Assembly: GCA_965644295.1 (NCBI GenBank)
Contig: CBFFRP010000052.1
Span: 21,721 to 85,720, forward strand
Length of the DNA stretch: 64,000 nt
Direction: 5' to 3'
From: Paraphysomonas bandaiensis
Taxonomy: Eukaryota > Chrysophyceae
Part shown: piece by piece, positions 51,248 to 61,674 of the stretch
Layout: every line of letters starts with the position of its first letter
How positions within the stretch are numbered: position 1 is the stretch's first letter
Made by a program: the position numbers and the translations under genes
Notes under the pieces: model-generated
What the model was told of the DNA's origin: nothing
What the model saw: the letters and a program-made list of their open reading frames with translations, nothing else
The model's database searches: none

Positions 51248-51699
51248 TATATCTACATTAAATCGTCCGATCTAAATCAGTGTCACAAACAATTAAGCCG
51301 CGTAATAACGTGATTTATTGCATTTTCAATTATTGGCGTAATAACGTGGAAGATGAGAAAATGAATCGAACCCAGTTTTCATTAGATTCGGGAGCGGTTC
51401 TCAGCAGAAATGTACATATGTACATATTGTGAAGTGTTTAGATTGATAATAGAACTCTTCTTTTAAGTGTAAAACTTAATTAACTTCAGTGTAGTGTCCA
51501 CTTCGAACACGCAATTTATATTAAACACACAAGATGGCAATGAACAAAAATGAAAAAAAGTCTTTACATTATGTTACTTTTTTAGTTCTGAGCTATTCCT
51601 ACAGGGTGGAAACAAGGTGAACAGCCTATAATTCTCTGCCCTACGATGGCAAATACAGTCCAACATAAAGTTTCACTCTATTAACCAGCTCCAAGCCCA
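51248..51699. other. Spacer
   Basis: AT-rich sequence with no gene seen. About 51590-51699 leads into the long frame at 51700. Confidence 0.4.
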
Positions 51700-53478
51700 A
51701 TGTCTCTATTGAAACTGTGGCTGAGTCACATCAGTGTGCCCAGGGCCTTTTACACTCCCTTACTGCTGCATTTTGTTGACCACCACGCTTCCGACAAATT
51801 ACCTGTCACACCATGTTGTACACGCTCCAAGCCCCCCTGCCTGGCCTTGCAACCTTCACCCTACTCAACTACTTCAGTTAAACCACGTGCCTGCACCAAT
51901 GCAGCGCTGACCGCACCTACGTGCTATCCCCTCAGCAGACAACTTCGTCTCACCCATCGCTTTCTACGGCTACAACCTCTCAGAACATGGCTCGTGCGAG
52001 CAGGCTCACGAAAACGACCCCCATGGACCCCCTATGCAATCACTGAATACTCTCGATCCCTCTCAACTGTGCAACAGGGCTGCCTTCTGCCGCCCACTCA
52101 ACCCAACCCAACATGGTTTGTCTGTGGTCCATCCACCCAGCAGGCTACCCCCTCACCCTGTTCACCTATCACCCCCACAGCCCATCCATCTCATTGGATA
52201 GACACTGTATTCCGCATACGGTATACTCGACTACTGTACTACTGTGTCCTACAGGATGTATACCATTCCGTGTATACCTCTACTGCTGTTGGACACATCA
52301 CCATGTCCATGTACCTGTCTACCTGTACTGTTGGACACATCACCATGTCCATGTACCTGTCTACCTGTACTGTTGGACACATCACCAGCTCTCTCTCACT
52401 GTCCAACACACTCATAACACCACTGCAGTGTCATACACACACACAGTACACTCTACCTCCTCCTAGAAAACCCCCAGACAAACTATCGCCTCTCCCTTAC
52501 TGGGCGTATTGGTCCACCCACTATTCCTCCTTCCTTCCACAAACTCAATTCCTTCCATCTTATGATGTGTTTTGCTCCAACGATCACTTCTTCCTGGACA
52601 CCAAATACCCGGTGGAGTTGGAACTACACGCGCTACTCGAGAGAATTCCTGACTTCGTCATCATGCGTCTCCAAAATGTGTTGCAATGTCATTCCAAGGG
52701 AATGCAAGGAGTCCACCGTGCCAGGTCCATCAACCATCCCTCCCACGCCCTTCAGGGGAAGGAATTCTCCTCCGATAACAGCGGTGACGGACCTAGCAAA
52801 TCCACCCACACATTACCCTTATCCACTAAGGATGCCACCACACCGTATGCAACGTTATTTGACTATTTCCCAGTCAAACGGAAGCCACCTACCACCAACC
52901 CTACTCAACTGAACACCATGGGAACTCCAGCATTAGCCCCAGACGGCCCATCCTCACTCTCCACTACCACTCCTGACCTCAGGCCGGATGTACTGCCCAA
53001 GGATATTGCCACATACCCCCTACACTACACAGAGGGCCGGGGTCACACGCCCTTTCACTCCGATCTGCTGAACAACTGGGTTAGATATGATGAAACCCAA
53101 ACCATTGCTGCCTCCCCACAGGGAAACCTTTTAAAAGAAATATACGCACACATGCTATCCCCTGCCTGTTTAGACATATGGGAAGGATTCATAGCCAAGG
53201 CTTCCAGGACGGACAACTATGATCTCATGATATCATTCACGCTACCAGAGCACAAATTGGACACCACGCACAGCGCCCTACTAGTTGCCCAGCATCTCGC
53301 GAATGGCAACAAACCCTGGGCAGACTCCACTCATGTTGTATCTAGGCATGTGCGGACCCTTTGCCTGACACATCTGGAACTAGGTGCACTCAGGACCCTA
53401 ATTCAGAATGCTGAGCCCCCTCCAAAACCAATGGAGACCCATCCCAAAGGGAGACCCCCAGATCAAAAGCGCCGGTGA
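51700..53478 (+). CDS. 592-codon element-like ORF of unknown function
   Basis: A long uninterrupted frame, rich in Pro, Thr and Ser. The middle has two near-perfect copies of VGHITMSMYLSTCT plus a third partial one, from a short DNA repeat at 52288-52390. Near residue 390 is ATLFDYFPVKRK, which resembles a PCNA-binding (PIP-like) peptide with a following basic patch but lacks the leading Gln. The C-terminal part looks folded and conserved in style (PLHYTEGRGHTPFHSDLLNN, LKEIYAHMLSPACLDIWEGF, LTHLELGALRTLIQNAE). The first 60 residues resemble a degraded frame at 57676-57455 on the minus strand (shared HHTADK/HHASDK, PCCT, ALQP), so the family is repeated. It is bracketed by repeat A pieces. 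Most likely an accessory protein of a mobile element; the N-terminal half may be non-coding. Confidence 0.45.
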   Translation: MSLLKLWLSHISVPRAFYTPLLLHFVDHHASDKLPVTPCCTRSKPPCLALQPSPYSTTSVKPRACTNAALTAPTCYPLSRQLRLTHRFLRLQPLRTWLVRAGSRKRPPWTPYAITEYSRSLSTVQQGCLLPPTQPNPTWFVCGPSTQQATPSPCSPITPTAHPSHWIDTVFRIRYTRLLYYCVLQDVYHSVYTSTAVGHITMSMYLSTCTVGHITMSMYLSTCTVGHITSSLSLSNTLITPLQCHTHTQYTLPPPRKPPDKLSPLPYWAYWSTHYSSFLPQTQFLPSYDVFCSNDHFFLDTKYPVELELHALLERIPDFVIMRLQNVLQCHSKGMQGVHRARSINHPSHALQGKEFSSDNSGDGPSKSTHTLPLSTKDATTPYATLFDYFPVKRKPPTTNPTQLNTMGTPALAPDGPSSLSTTTPDLRPDVLPKDIATYPLHYTEGRGHTPFHSDLLNNWVRYDETQTIAASPQGNLLKEIYAHMLSPACLDIWEGFIAKASRTDNYDLMISFTLPEHKLDTTHSALLVAQHLANGNKPWADSTHVVSRHVRTLCLTHLELGALRTLIQNAEPPPKPMETHPKGRPPDQKRR

Positions 53479-53523
53479 GTCCACGGACACACGATAAAGG
53501 CGAATTTCATATCACACAAAAAG

Positions 53524-53712
53524 AACGGAAGTGGTTGCACCTTGGTGCTTGCGGCGACGCACAAGCAGCTTTCGTAGCGTTAAATAGTAGGATAAAAGAG
53601 TTTGTATTGATTAGTTACGGGTAGTGGTCTAACTAGTATGACTAGCATTCTACTAGCCACTAATTGATGCAAGGTCTCAACGCCTATTGCTAAATAATCA
53701 GACATTCACTAC
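53524..53712 (+). repeat. Dispersed repeat family A, 3' fragment
   Basis: It begins cggaagtggttgcaccttgg, continues cacaagcagctttcgtagcg, and ends cgcctattgctaaataatca, matching the last 190 bases of other copies, particularly 1200-1385. Confidence 0.7.
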
Positions 53713-54005
53713 TAGGTGAACAGCCTTAAGGGAAGATTTAACAATAATCAACAGAATCACTTGTTAGCTATGCGGGATCTTAACTGTCTGAGCTGTAAGG
53801 ATCACTTGAGAGCTATAGAATTTCGCCACAACACATAAATCGCAACCAGATATATGTCATTGCAAGTAATATATGCACAGTATGTATGGCTTCAGATTAG
53901 TATATCCTTATTAGAAAATATCAGTGGTCAATCGTATTTTCGAAAGAATAGTTGAAAAAATTTATCATAAGTTCACATTAAATTGTTAATGAAGAAGAAA
54001 ACTAC
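53713..54005. other. Spacer, 3' flank of SET gene
   Basis: AT-rich and without a gene. A ttcacattaa-rich tract just precedes the stop codon of the minus-strand gene. Confidence 0.4.
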
Positions 54006-55016
54006 CTAAAAACAGTGCGGAGTAAGGACGCCATCCAGAACGCGTTTATAAGCATGTGTAGTATTGCCATCAAAATTCATATCCACATGCAATGGTACTG
54101 TGAGCTCTTCGTAGGGTACAATATCTCTAGTTGCAGTAAAAGCTATAAACATGGACAATGCACATTTATCTAATGTAACTTCTCCTAACCCAGTTTCATC
54201 ATACCAGCTGTATATTAAATTAGCATCCGATATTAGTCCTCTAGGTGCCTGATACATAGCGCCATTGCCAAGCAATAGCAGTGCTCCCCGGACATTGTCT
54301 AAAGTCTCTCTGTACCACACATACTGACTCAACCTGTTACCTAAAGTTCGACTCACTGGAAGTATAAGTGCTCGTGCAACCTCTACAACCTCCCCCAGCC
54401 TAATATGACGAGTAGTATATACGCGGTCACGATATATGCGTATAGATGTTCGCAAACAACCCGGAAATATAGTTCCAATCGCGTGGTTTGAATTGGAAGG
54501 AGTGTTGACAAGTGGAACATGTCGTTGAAGAAACCAAAGTTCTGTCCCATACGAAGCAAATATCTCGGATCCTCTTTTTATGTTGCGAACAGCTTTGACA
54601 TCGAATACTAACTGCGGAGTTGCACCCTTTCGTTTGCTCGTTATGAAACGTGGATTGATAAATTTTACATCATATGTTGCGTTATGATTGTACATCAACG
54701 CGTAACCGAATATAACATCGTCCATGTCGGGGACATGAGAGGCAGCATAGTATTCAATCATTGTTTGAGATGTATAATTCATATGAACCATAACGGCACG
54801 AGGGCTCTCAATAATCTCTCCTGCACGATAGTCTCTCCCTGCAATCACCCCCACCCCGTCTATCACTTCGTTTCTACCTAGAAGCAACCTGCATTCATGA
54901 AGCTCCACGGGAGTAATGTGGAGATGTATGCTGTATAGAAATAACAGAAGGGATGGGAGCGATATGCTTGGCAAATTGGGACGACTGTAGGCCGCGGTAT
55001 CTAGGAGTGGATGCAT
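54006..55016 (-). CDS. Tandem SET-like protein with N-terminal signal or anchor
   Basis: A single exon of 336 residues. A hydrophobic segment at about 18-36 (SISLPSLLLFLYSIHLHI) looks like a signal peptide or anchor, putting the rest in the secretory pathway. The first SET-like unit (about 48-165) has GVGVIAGRDYRAGEIIES, the NH pair at 110-111 in FGYALMYNHN, and RGSEIFASYGTELWF near 149-162. The second (about 183-315) repeats the layout: RVYTTRHIRLGEVVEV, LLLLGNGAMYQ near 247-256 in place of the usual LGSLFNHS motif, and ATRDIVPYEELTV near 295-307. SET proteins are normally lysine methyltransferases of cytosol or nucleus. The second copy lacks the NH pair, so it may be structural, and activity is unproven. 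It diverges from the ankyrin gene. Confidence 0.75.
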   Translation of the reverse strand: MHPLLDTAAYSRPNLPSISLPSLLLFLYSIHLHITPVELHECRLLLGRNEVIDGVGVIAGRDYRAGEIIESPRAVMVHMNYTSQTMIEYYAASHVPDMDDVIFGYALMYNHNATYDVKFINPRFITSKRKGATPQLVFDVKAVRNIKRGSEIFASYGTELWFLQRHVPLVNTPSNSNHAIGTIFPGCLRTSIRIYRDRVYTTRHIRLGEVVEVARALILPVSRTLGNRLSQYVWYRETLDNVRGALLLLGNGAMYQAPRGLISDANLIYSWYDETGLGEVTLDKCALSMFIAFTATRDIVPYEELTVPLHVDMNFDGNTTHAYKRVLDGVLTPHCF

Positions 55017-55135
55017 TAAGCAGGTGAGTAGATACCTTCACCGGATATAGAGCAGATATCCATGGATATACATGTTTTCCTGCCTATCATCCATATCCGG
55101 ATATCGTCGCAGTCTATCAATTCCTACTATGTATC

Positions 55136-55256
55136 GAAAATAAATTGAAGCAAATATTCTCTATATTACTGCAATACAACTACGGCTGGAATACAGATAA
55201 TTGTTGTCTCAATATTAGAGGCATCTTTGAACAAAAATATACAAAGGAGGCCGATA
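55136..55256 (+). repeat. Dispersed repeat family H, copy 2
   Basis: It is about 90% identical by eye to 15005-15127, from aaataaattgaagca to acaaaggaggccgata. It also lies between divergent start codons. Confidence 0.75.
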
Positions 55257-55308
55257 CTTACTACGAATTCCTACGCACAAACAAACTACTGTATGTACAT
55301 ATGTACAT

Positions 55309-55310
<2 letters not shown>

Positions 55311-55340
<30 letters not shown>

Positions 55341-55871
55341 TGTATGTATGTATGTATGTATGTATGTATGTATGTATGTATGTATGTATGTATGTATGTA
55401 TGTATGTATGTATGTATGTATGTATGTATGTATGTATGTATGTATGTATGTATGTATGTATGTATGTATGTATGTATGTATGTATGTATGTATGTATGTA
55501 TGTATGTATGTATGTATGTATGTATGTATGTATGTATGTATGTATGTATGTATGTATGTATGTATGTATGTATGTATGTATGTATGTATGTATGTATGTA
55601 TGTATGTATGTATGTATGTATGTATGTATGTATGTATGTATGTATGTATGTATGTATGTATGTATGTATGTATGTATGTATGTATGTATGTATGTATGTA
55701 TGTATGTATGTACTGTATGTATGTATGTATGTATGTATGTATGTATGTACTGTATGTATGTATGTATGTATGTATGTATGTACTGTATGTATGTATGTAT
55801 GTATGTATGTATGTATGTATGTATGTATGTATGTATGTATGTATGTATGTATGTATGTATGTATGTATGTA
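55311..55871 (+). repeat. TATG microsatellite array, about 560 bp
   Basis: Tandem TATG with three tactg interruptions near 55710, 55750 and 55782. It ends 84 bp before the ankyrin-gene ATG and starts 295 bp from the SET-gene ATG. Confidence 0.98.
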
Positions 55872-55955
55872 CAGCACGTATATGGATGGATGTCCAATTG
55901 TACTATTCCTCATAGATCCCTTCGGACCACTGTCAACAGCCCTGATTCAAAACCA

Positions 55956-56612
55956 ATGAATTTTCTGGCTGGATCAGATGGCCCTGATGGCCCTGAGAAT
56001 ATATGGATTGCCTGCAGTGATGGTGAGATAGGGCGTGTGACAGGTATTTATGTGCGTATGTGCGCAAGTGCTGCTGATGTTTGTTCATAGAGCTGTTGCA
56101 GCGAGGACAGGATGTCAACGCTCAGGATGAGAATGGATATTCTCCAATGTGAGTAGTGTGCAGTTGTTTTGTGTTTCAACCTATCAGTGTAATCTATTTC
56201 ACTGTGCAGTCACGCTGCTGTGAGCTATGGGCACATGCAGCTCGTGGAGCTGCTTCTCTCTGGTAAGTAGCTATTAAGATTTTCATTCCGCCAGCGATGA
56301 ATCATTTTTATAGCTGGTGCCAATGTTAATATCAAAGATATTGATGGGGATACACCGTTGCATATATGCGAAAAGCCAGAAGTGGCAGAATATCTCATTA
56401 TGAATGGTGCCGACACGTCTGCATTGAATAACCACGGTCAGTCCGTTTACGAACAAGCAGTTGAATTAGAAAACGATGAAATGATACAATTTTGGGCGAA
56501 ACGATTTGGAATTACAGTTTCATTCAAAGAAGAAGAGCATTCACATCTTGAAGGCGTGCCTGAGGAAGTTATTGACACTGCTGATTCAGCAAATACAGAG
56601 AACTCAAATTAG
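55956..56612 (+). CDS. Small ankyrin-repeat protein
   Basis: Exons 55956-56043, 56091-56148, 56210-56262 and 56314-56612 join in frame (introns 47, 61 and 51 nt) and give 165 residues. About three ankyrin repeats can be read: ENIWIACSDGEIGRVTELLQ then GQDVNAQDENGYSP; IHAAVSYGHMQLVELLLSAG then ANVNIKDIDGDTP; and LHICEKPEVAEYLIMNGADT. The C-terminus is acidic. Ankyrin repeats bind partner proteins, so this is probably an adaptor; it has no catalytic domain. The third repeat lacks the second-helix spacing of the consensus and appears shortened by a few residues. Exon borders lie within, not between, repeats. Confidence 0.9.
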
Positions 56613-58612
56613 TGCAATGGAATATACCGTTTAGTATTGTGGGCCATATTTTTTCTGTGGTTCTCTTGGACTCTTTGTTGTTGCTCCTGTACTCAGTTTT
56701 GTGATGTCTCTTGATGAGTAGTTAACAATTATACTCAATTTTCCTTCATGAAGCTGATCGAACCAGGGAAAGGGAGAAATATATTGCAGTAGTAATATGT
56801 TAGCTACCTTCCCAACAATAGTACTGTCATACCCTTCTAACTGGTGCAACAACACTATTGCGATCTAGTAATACACTCACACACAACATTTCAAAAAAAC
56901 TCTTTCTAGTTTTCTCTCATCATGAATGAGCAGCTGAATACATGTGCCCATGCATTCTATTTTATTTCTAGTGATTAAGATCTCAGCGTCGTTTCCAAAC
57001 AAAGTTAATGTATTGCTTATTTATTTGCGATTTTATCCTCTGAGCTATCATAGGCAGGCTCGCGTACTGGTGAGAGGCAGGACTAGGGAACAATATATTG
57101 TAAAATATATCGATAGGTGGACTGGCCTAATATTTCATCAATATTATTTCTGTTAAACTAGCTCACAATATATGCAATTAATAATTTAATTGCCATATAA
57201 AAATCTTCTCAACTGTAGGATGCAATATATGTGTCCATTGTCCATTTATTTATACATATATCAAACCTTTTAAAATTATTTTCTAGTGTTTACTTATCGC
57301 TCGCTCTGAACTGCTCTACACATGTACACTGCTTCTCTTAATGTAATATACAATATACAATATACAATATATATCACATGTATTATACTAATACGAAGAG
57401 ACGCCTGAACGATGAATGCTCACAAAATAGAGATATTTACAGCTGCTTTTGGTGTCAGACTGAAATCGTACTGTCAATGAACTCACCTGTAGCAAAGAAA
57501 AGAGAATCGAATGGTTGCAAAGCCACGTTATCGAACGGGAAGCATGTACAACATGGTAAGACAAGGTGTTTGTCGGCAGTGTGGTGTGATACAAAATACA
57601 GCCATGCGTGGGGAGGAGAAGACAATCTGAGCCTGGACCCGCCGATGTAACACAACCACGGTCTCAACTGAGACATTTAGCTTGGTGCGAGCTAAGAAGG
57701 TGTAACTTTTTGTTGAACTGTTAAGAGAATGAAAGGTCTATATCGCTCTACTATTGTCCACACAATATAATAGCGTTATATTTTTGTGCGTATCAATAGT
57801 AATCATATTATGCCTTTTAGCGGCTCAGAGCGCTCCGTTTCCCTGCCCTCCTTCTGTACGTAGCAATTGTGGTGCGCTACTATTAATCATGGTCTTAGTT
57901 TTGTAATAAAATTGAGTGTTTATCAATCCTCCCACTATATGGTCACATGCAGGAAGTACGAGAAAAATATCAAAATGAGCAGGAGTCAACTATCGAGGTA
58001 TTTCTAGATTCTAGACCCTTGTTCTTTTAACACTGCCCTGGTTATTCCTTTATAATTTAACGTAATTATTTAACGAACTCTAAGAAAGAATTATAACTAT
58101 TAATCTAAACTTTTCACATCATGTTCATGAAACATCTGTTCTCAATAACATCGTTTACTGTATGCTCACCAATCCTATATCCTTAGATGCCTTATATAGA
58201 CATCAGGGGCGCGAAACAATTAATTGGAAAGATTGTAGTCAATTATAAGTGCAATTATTACTTGCGGTCCCAATTAATTGATACACAGCCCTGACAGACA
58301 TCCAGAACTACTTTTACTTCCTTTGTAACTATATTCACCCATTACAACTATGGGTTGCTTTCATCTCTTGTACACTATTAACCCACTTCAAGTGCACAAC
58401 ATAACTTATACTATCCAGCAGAACTTAACATGACGCAAGTTTTCATCCACTTGACAAGGTTGCAAAATACATCGTATATTACATTTTCAAAGTATACCAA
58501 AAACCTATTTGAACTCACGCTTAATAAATGTATGGCCTAAAGAATGGAAACAAAGTGATGTCAAATTATGAAGTCTACAAGCATAAAATTTTCACGTTCA
58601 GAGAGTACCCAT
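56613..58612. other. Long spacer between convergent genes with element relics
   Basis: About 57388-57676 on the minus strand is related to the start of the 51700 frame. About 57340-57375 has tandem atacaat units. About 58110-58370 includes reversed words of the repeat at 11882/19118 and a ccaattaattg cluster. No gene was supported. Confidence 0.45.
57388..57676 (-). pseudogene. Relic related to the 51700 element ORF
   Basis: The minus strand encodes HHTADKHLVLPCCTCF and then ALQPFDSL, against HHASDKLPVTPCCTRS and ALQPSPYS at 51780-51860. Only about 70 codons remain. Confidence 0.45.
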
Positions 58613-60328
58613 CTACGTCTTTTCGAGTAAATATATCTTACCAGGAAGGGGGACTGACACTTCTGTCCGGACTACGATATCACGCATCTCTACTAAATTA
58701 AAGCCAAACCGCTCGACTAGATTCATAATATATCTATGGCTGTGCGCAAATCGTGCTGACGTCAGCATTTGAACACCATGAATATACTTGAGATCCTCAT
58801 ATCCACACACCTCTTCTAAATAAGTAGTACGTGGCACCGGAACTTGTTCTGATTTTTTCATTGGAGATGCATCCAAATCTTCAGTAGAAAACAAGAAAAG
58901 ACCCCCGCAACAGAGTGTCTGGTGAGCAAGCGCAAAAACTTCACCCAATTGACCAACATAGAGAAACGTATCTGCCGCCACGATAAGGTTCATCGCCAAC
59001 TCATTCGACTCCTTCGTCGAAGATGCAAACGTCTCGAGACATTCTTTCAGGTCTGCACAGTGACAAGAGGTGTAACCACCGTTCTTCATAGCCAACTCAA
59101 TCATTTGAGAAGAAACATCGATCCCTATGAATGCGGGGCCCTTCAAACGACTGGCCTCCAGTAGTGTTGTGCTTGTACCCTGCGCAGTACAAGACGGCGA
59201 AGAAATTTCTCCAAACGCTCTCCCGCATAAGCCAGAGCCACAACCCAGGTCCAAAACTCTCCACCCACCACAAGGAGGAATGTTATTGCTGTCACGACTA
59301 TAATTCGTATTATTTCCTCTTGGCATTCCTCCAAGCGCCCCGAAAGAATGGAGCATCTCACGCATAGTCCAGGGACATGTGTAACCGAGATCCTCAACCA
59401 AACGCTGCTCGAACACAGGGGCCATGTCATCGAATATTCGGCGCGCATATTCGGGATCCACTGAAGTACAGTACCCTTCCCCTATGGTATAAATGTGATC
59501 AGAGTTAAGTAAGGAATGAGTTCGAATACAGCTCTATTCAGAAAACTAATGAAGTAGGTTACTATATTACATTCATCTACACATATTACCAGTTAATGCT
59601 GCCAATTTGTGTCGTGCTACCACGCTACCTGCCGCAGCAAGGCGTCTGTAGGTAACTACACACGCCGGTCTAGTGTCATCGGATTGAGCTAATGCCCACA
59701 GAAATGCATTCGAGATCATGTCGTCAGGATTTCGCAACAAGAGCTTCAAAACAGAATATTAAATCTTTATAAATCTATAGAGAAGCATACTTTCTCCACA
59801 AAAGCAATTGAAAGGATAGGAAAGCCATGCATATGCAGGATACTCGACATATTAAACAATGCATCGCAGTGATCAGGCGTAGCGTTCAGGACACATTGGA
59901 AACTGCCAAAACAAAATAAATAAGCGCACCATATTGCTATTTACATACCACTCTACTGCTCTAATATAACGGCCATCATTACTAGCAGCTATTCCAGAAG
60001 AAAACAGTTGACTGCAATCATCTTTGACGTCAGGCACAGCAGATTCGAAGGCACATGATTCAACAACAGCCCCTGTGGCGTCGCACACCACTCTCCACGG
60101 CAACGACACCACTGAATACCTGACTAGATCTTTTGAAACCTCTGATGCATCAGTGTGGATAGAAGAGACACATGCTGCGGGTATTCTATCCGCATAGGAC
60201 TCATCATCCGATTGAAGGATATCCGTCACGCTGACGACATTAATAGCACGAGATAAAGTGCTATGCTCCTTCAGCCAACTGTCAACAAATGATTTGGGCA
60301 TCCAATTTCCAATAAACAGTATATCCAT
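58613..60328 (-). CDS. Class I SAM methyltransferase with TPR-like N-terminus (COG4976-like)
   Basis: Four exons, 60328-59949, 59902-59791, 59743-59590 and 59460-58613, join in phases 2, 0 and 1 and give 497 residues. The start MDILFIGNWMPKSF is the second methionine of the frame; an ATG 36 bp earlier is possible. Residues about 110-215 form helical, TPR-like segments (SSGIAASNDGRYIRAVEWCF, LFNMSSILHMHGF, LLLRNPDD). Then comes the family signature YARRIFDDMAPVFEQRLVED and the SAM-binding motif I WRVLDLGCGSGLCG near 282-295, with motif II AFIGIDVSSQMIELA and a LIVAADTFLYVGQL motif. The order of TPR then methyltransferase matches predicted TPR methyltransferases. The substrate is unknown; the final EKIYLLEKT-like ending is typical. 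A TATG array begins 57 bp upstream. Confidence 0.88.
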
Positions 60329-60384
60329 GATACAGGAGAAAGCTGTAAGCGAACTCCTACACAATGTGATATGGAAGAAGAAGA

Positions 60385-61415
60385 CTATGTATGTATGTAT
60401 GTATGTATGTATGTATGTATGTATGTATGTATGTATGTATGTATGTATGTATGTATGTATGTATGTATGTATGTATGTATGTATGTATGTATGTATGTAT
60501 GTATGTATGTATGTATGTATGTATGTATGTATGTATGTATGTATGTATGTATGTATGTATGTATGTATGTATGTATGTATGTATGTATGTATGTATGTAT
60601 GTATGTATGTATGTATGTATGTATGTATGTATGTATGTATGTATGTATGTATGTATGTATGTATGTATGTATGTATGTATGTATGTATGTATGTATGTAT
60701 GTATGTATGTATGTATGTATGTATGTATGTATGTATGTATGTATGTGTATGTATGTATGTATGTATGTATGTATGTATGTATGTATGTATGTATGTATGT
60801 ATGTATGTATGTATGTATGTATGTATGTATGTATGTATGTATGTATGTATGTATGTATGTATGTATGTATGTATGTATGTATGTATGTATGTATGTATGT
60901 ATGTATGTATGTATGTATGTATGTATGTATGTATGTATGTATGTATGTATGTATGTATGTATGTATGTATGTATGTATGTATGTATGTATGTATGTATGT
61001 ATGTATGTATGTATGTATGTATGTATGTATGTATGTATGTATGTATGTATGTATGTATGTATGTATGTATGTATGTATGTATGTATGTATGTATGTATGT
61101 ATGTATGTATGTATGTATGTATGTATGTATGTATGTATGTATGTATGTATGTATGTATGTATGTATGTATGTATGTATGTATGTATGTATGTATGTATGT
61201 ATGTATGTATGTATGTATGTATGTATGTATGTATGTATGTATGTATGTATGTATGTATGTATGTATGTATGTATGTGTATGTATGTATGTATGTATGTAT
61301 GTATGTATGTATGTATGTATGTATGTATGTATGTATGTATGTATGTATGTATGTATGTATGTATGTATGTATGTATGTATGTATGTATGTATGTATGTAT
61401 GTATGTATGTATGTA
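60385..61415 (+). repeat. TATG microsatellite array, about 1,030 bp
   Basis: It is the longest array of the window, with only two slips (tgtgtatg near 60745 and 61275). It lies 57 bp upstream of the methyltransferase start codon and separates that gene from the retrotransposon relic. Confidence 0.98.
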
Positions 61416-61674
61416 TTGTGGCATGAAACCCCAGCCTTTTGGGAAAACCGTGGGTTTTTAGATTTGCGATCACTCTCCTTCAGGGTTTGCCTTGGGCACG
61501 TCCCTTCAGGATCGTGATATAGTGATAGGCAGTTGCTTCATGCCAGCCTATACATACATGATTCTTATATACATAATAACCATGTATTCCTAGTCTTCTT
61601 TCTCTTGGTGTCTGTCAGCTATAATATCGATATTTAGTCATACTGATGTCTAAAAGAGTTAGGAAATGAAAACG

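Noticed and set aside
56944-57156. 70-codon frame in the long spacer
   Set aside because: No homology signal, and AT-rich sequence gives such frames by chance.
61421-61520. Frame after the last TATG array giving WHETPAFWENRGFLDLRSLS
   Set aside because: Short, fused to the microsatellite and without any recognisable domain; more likely spacer.
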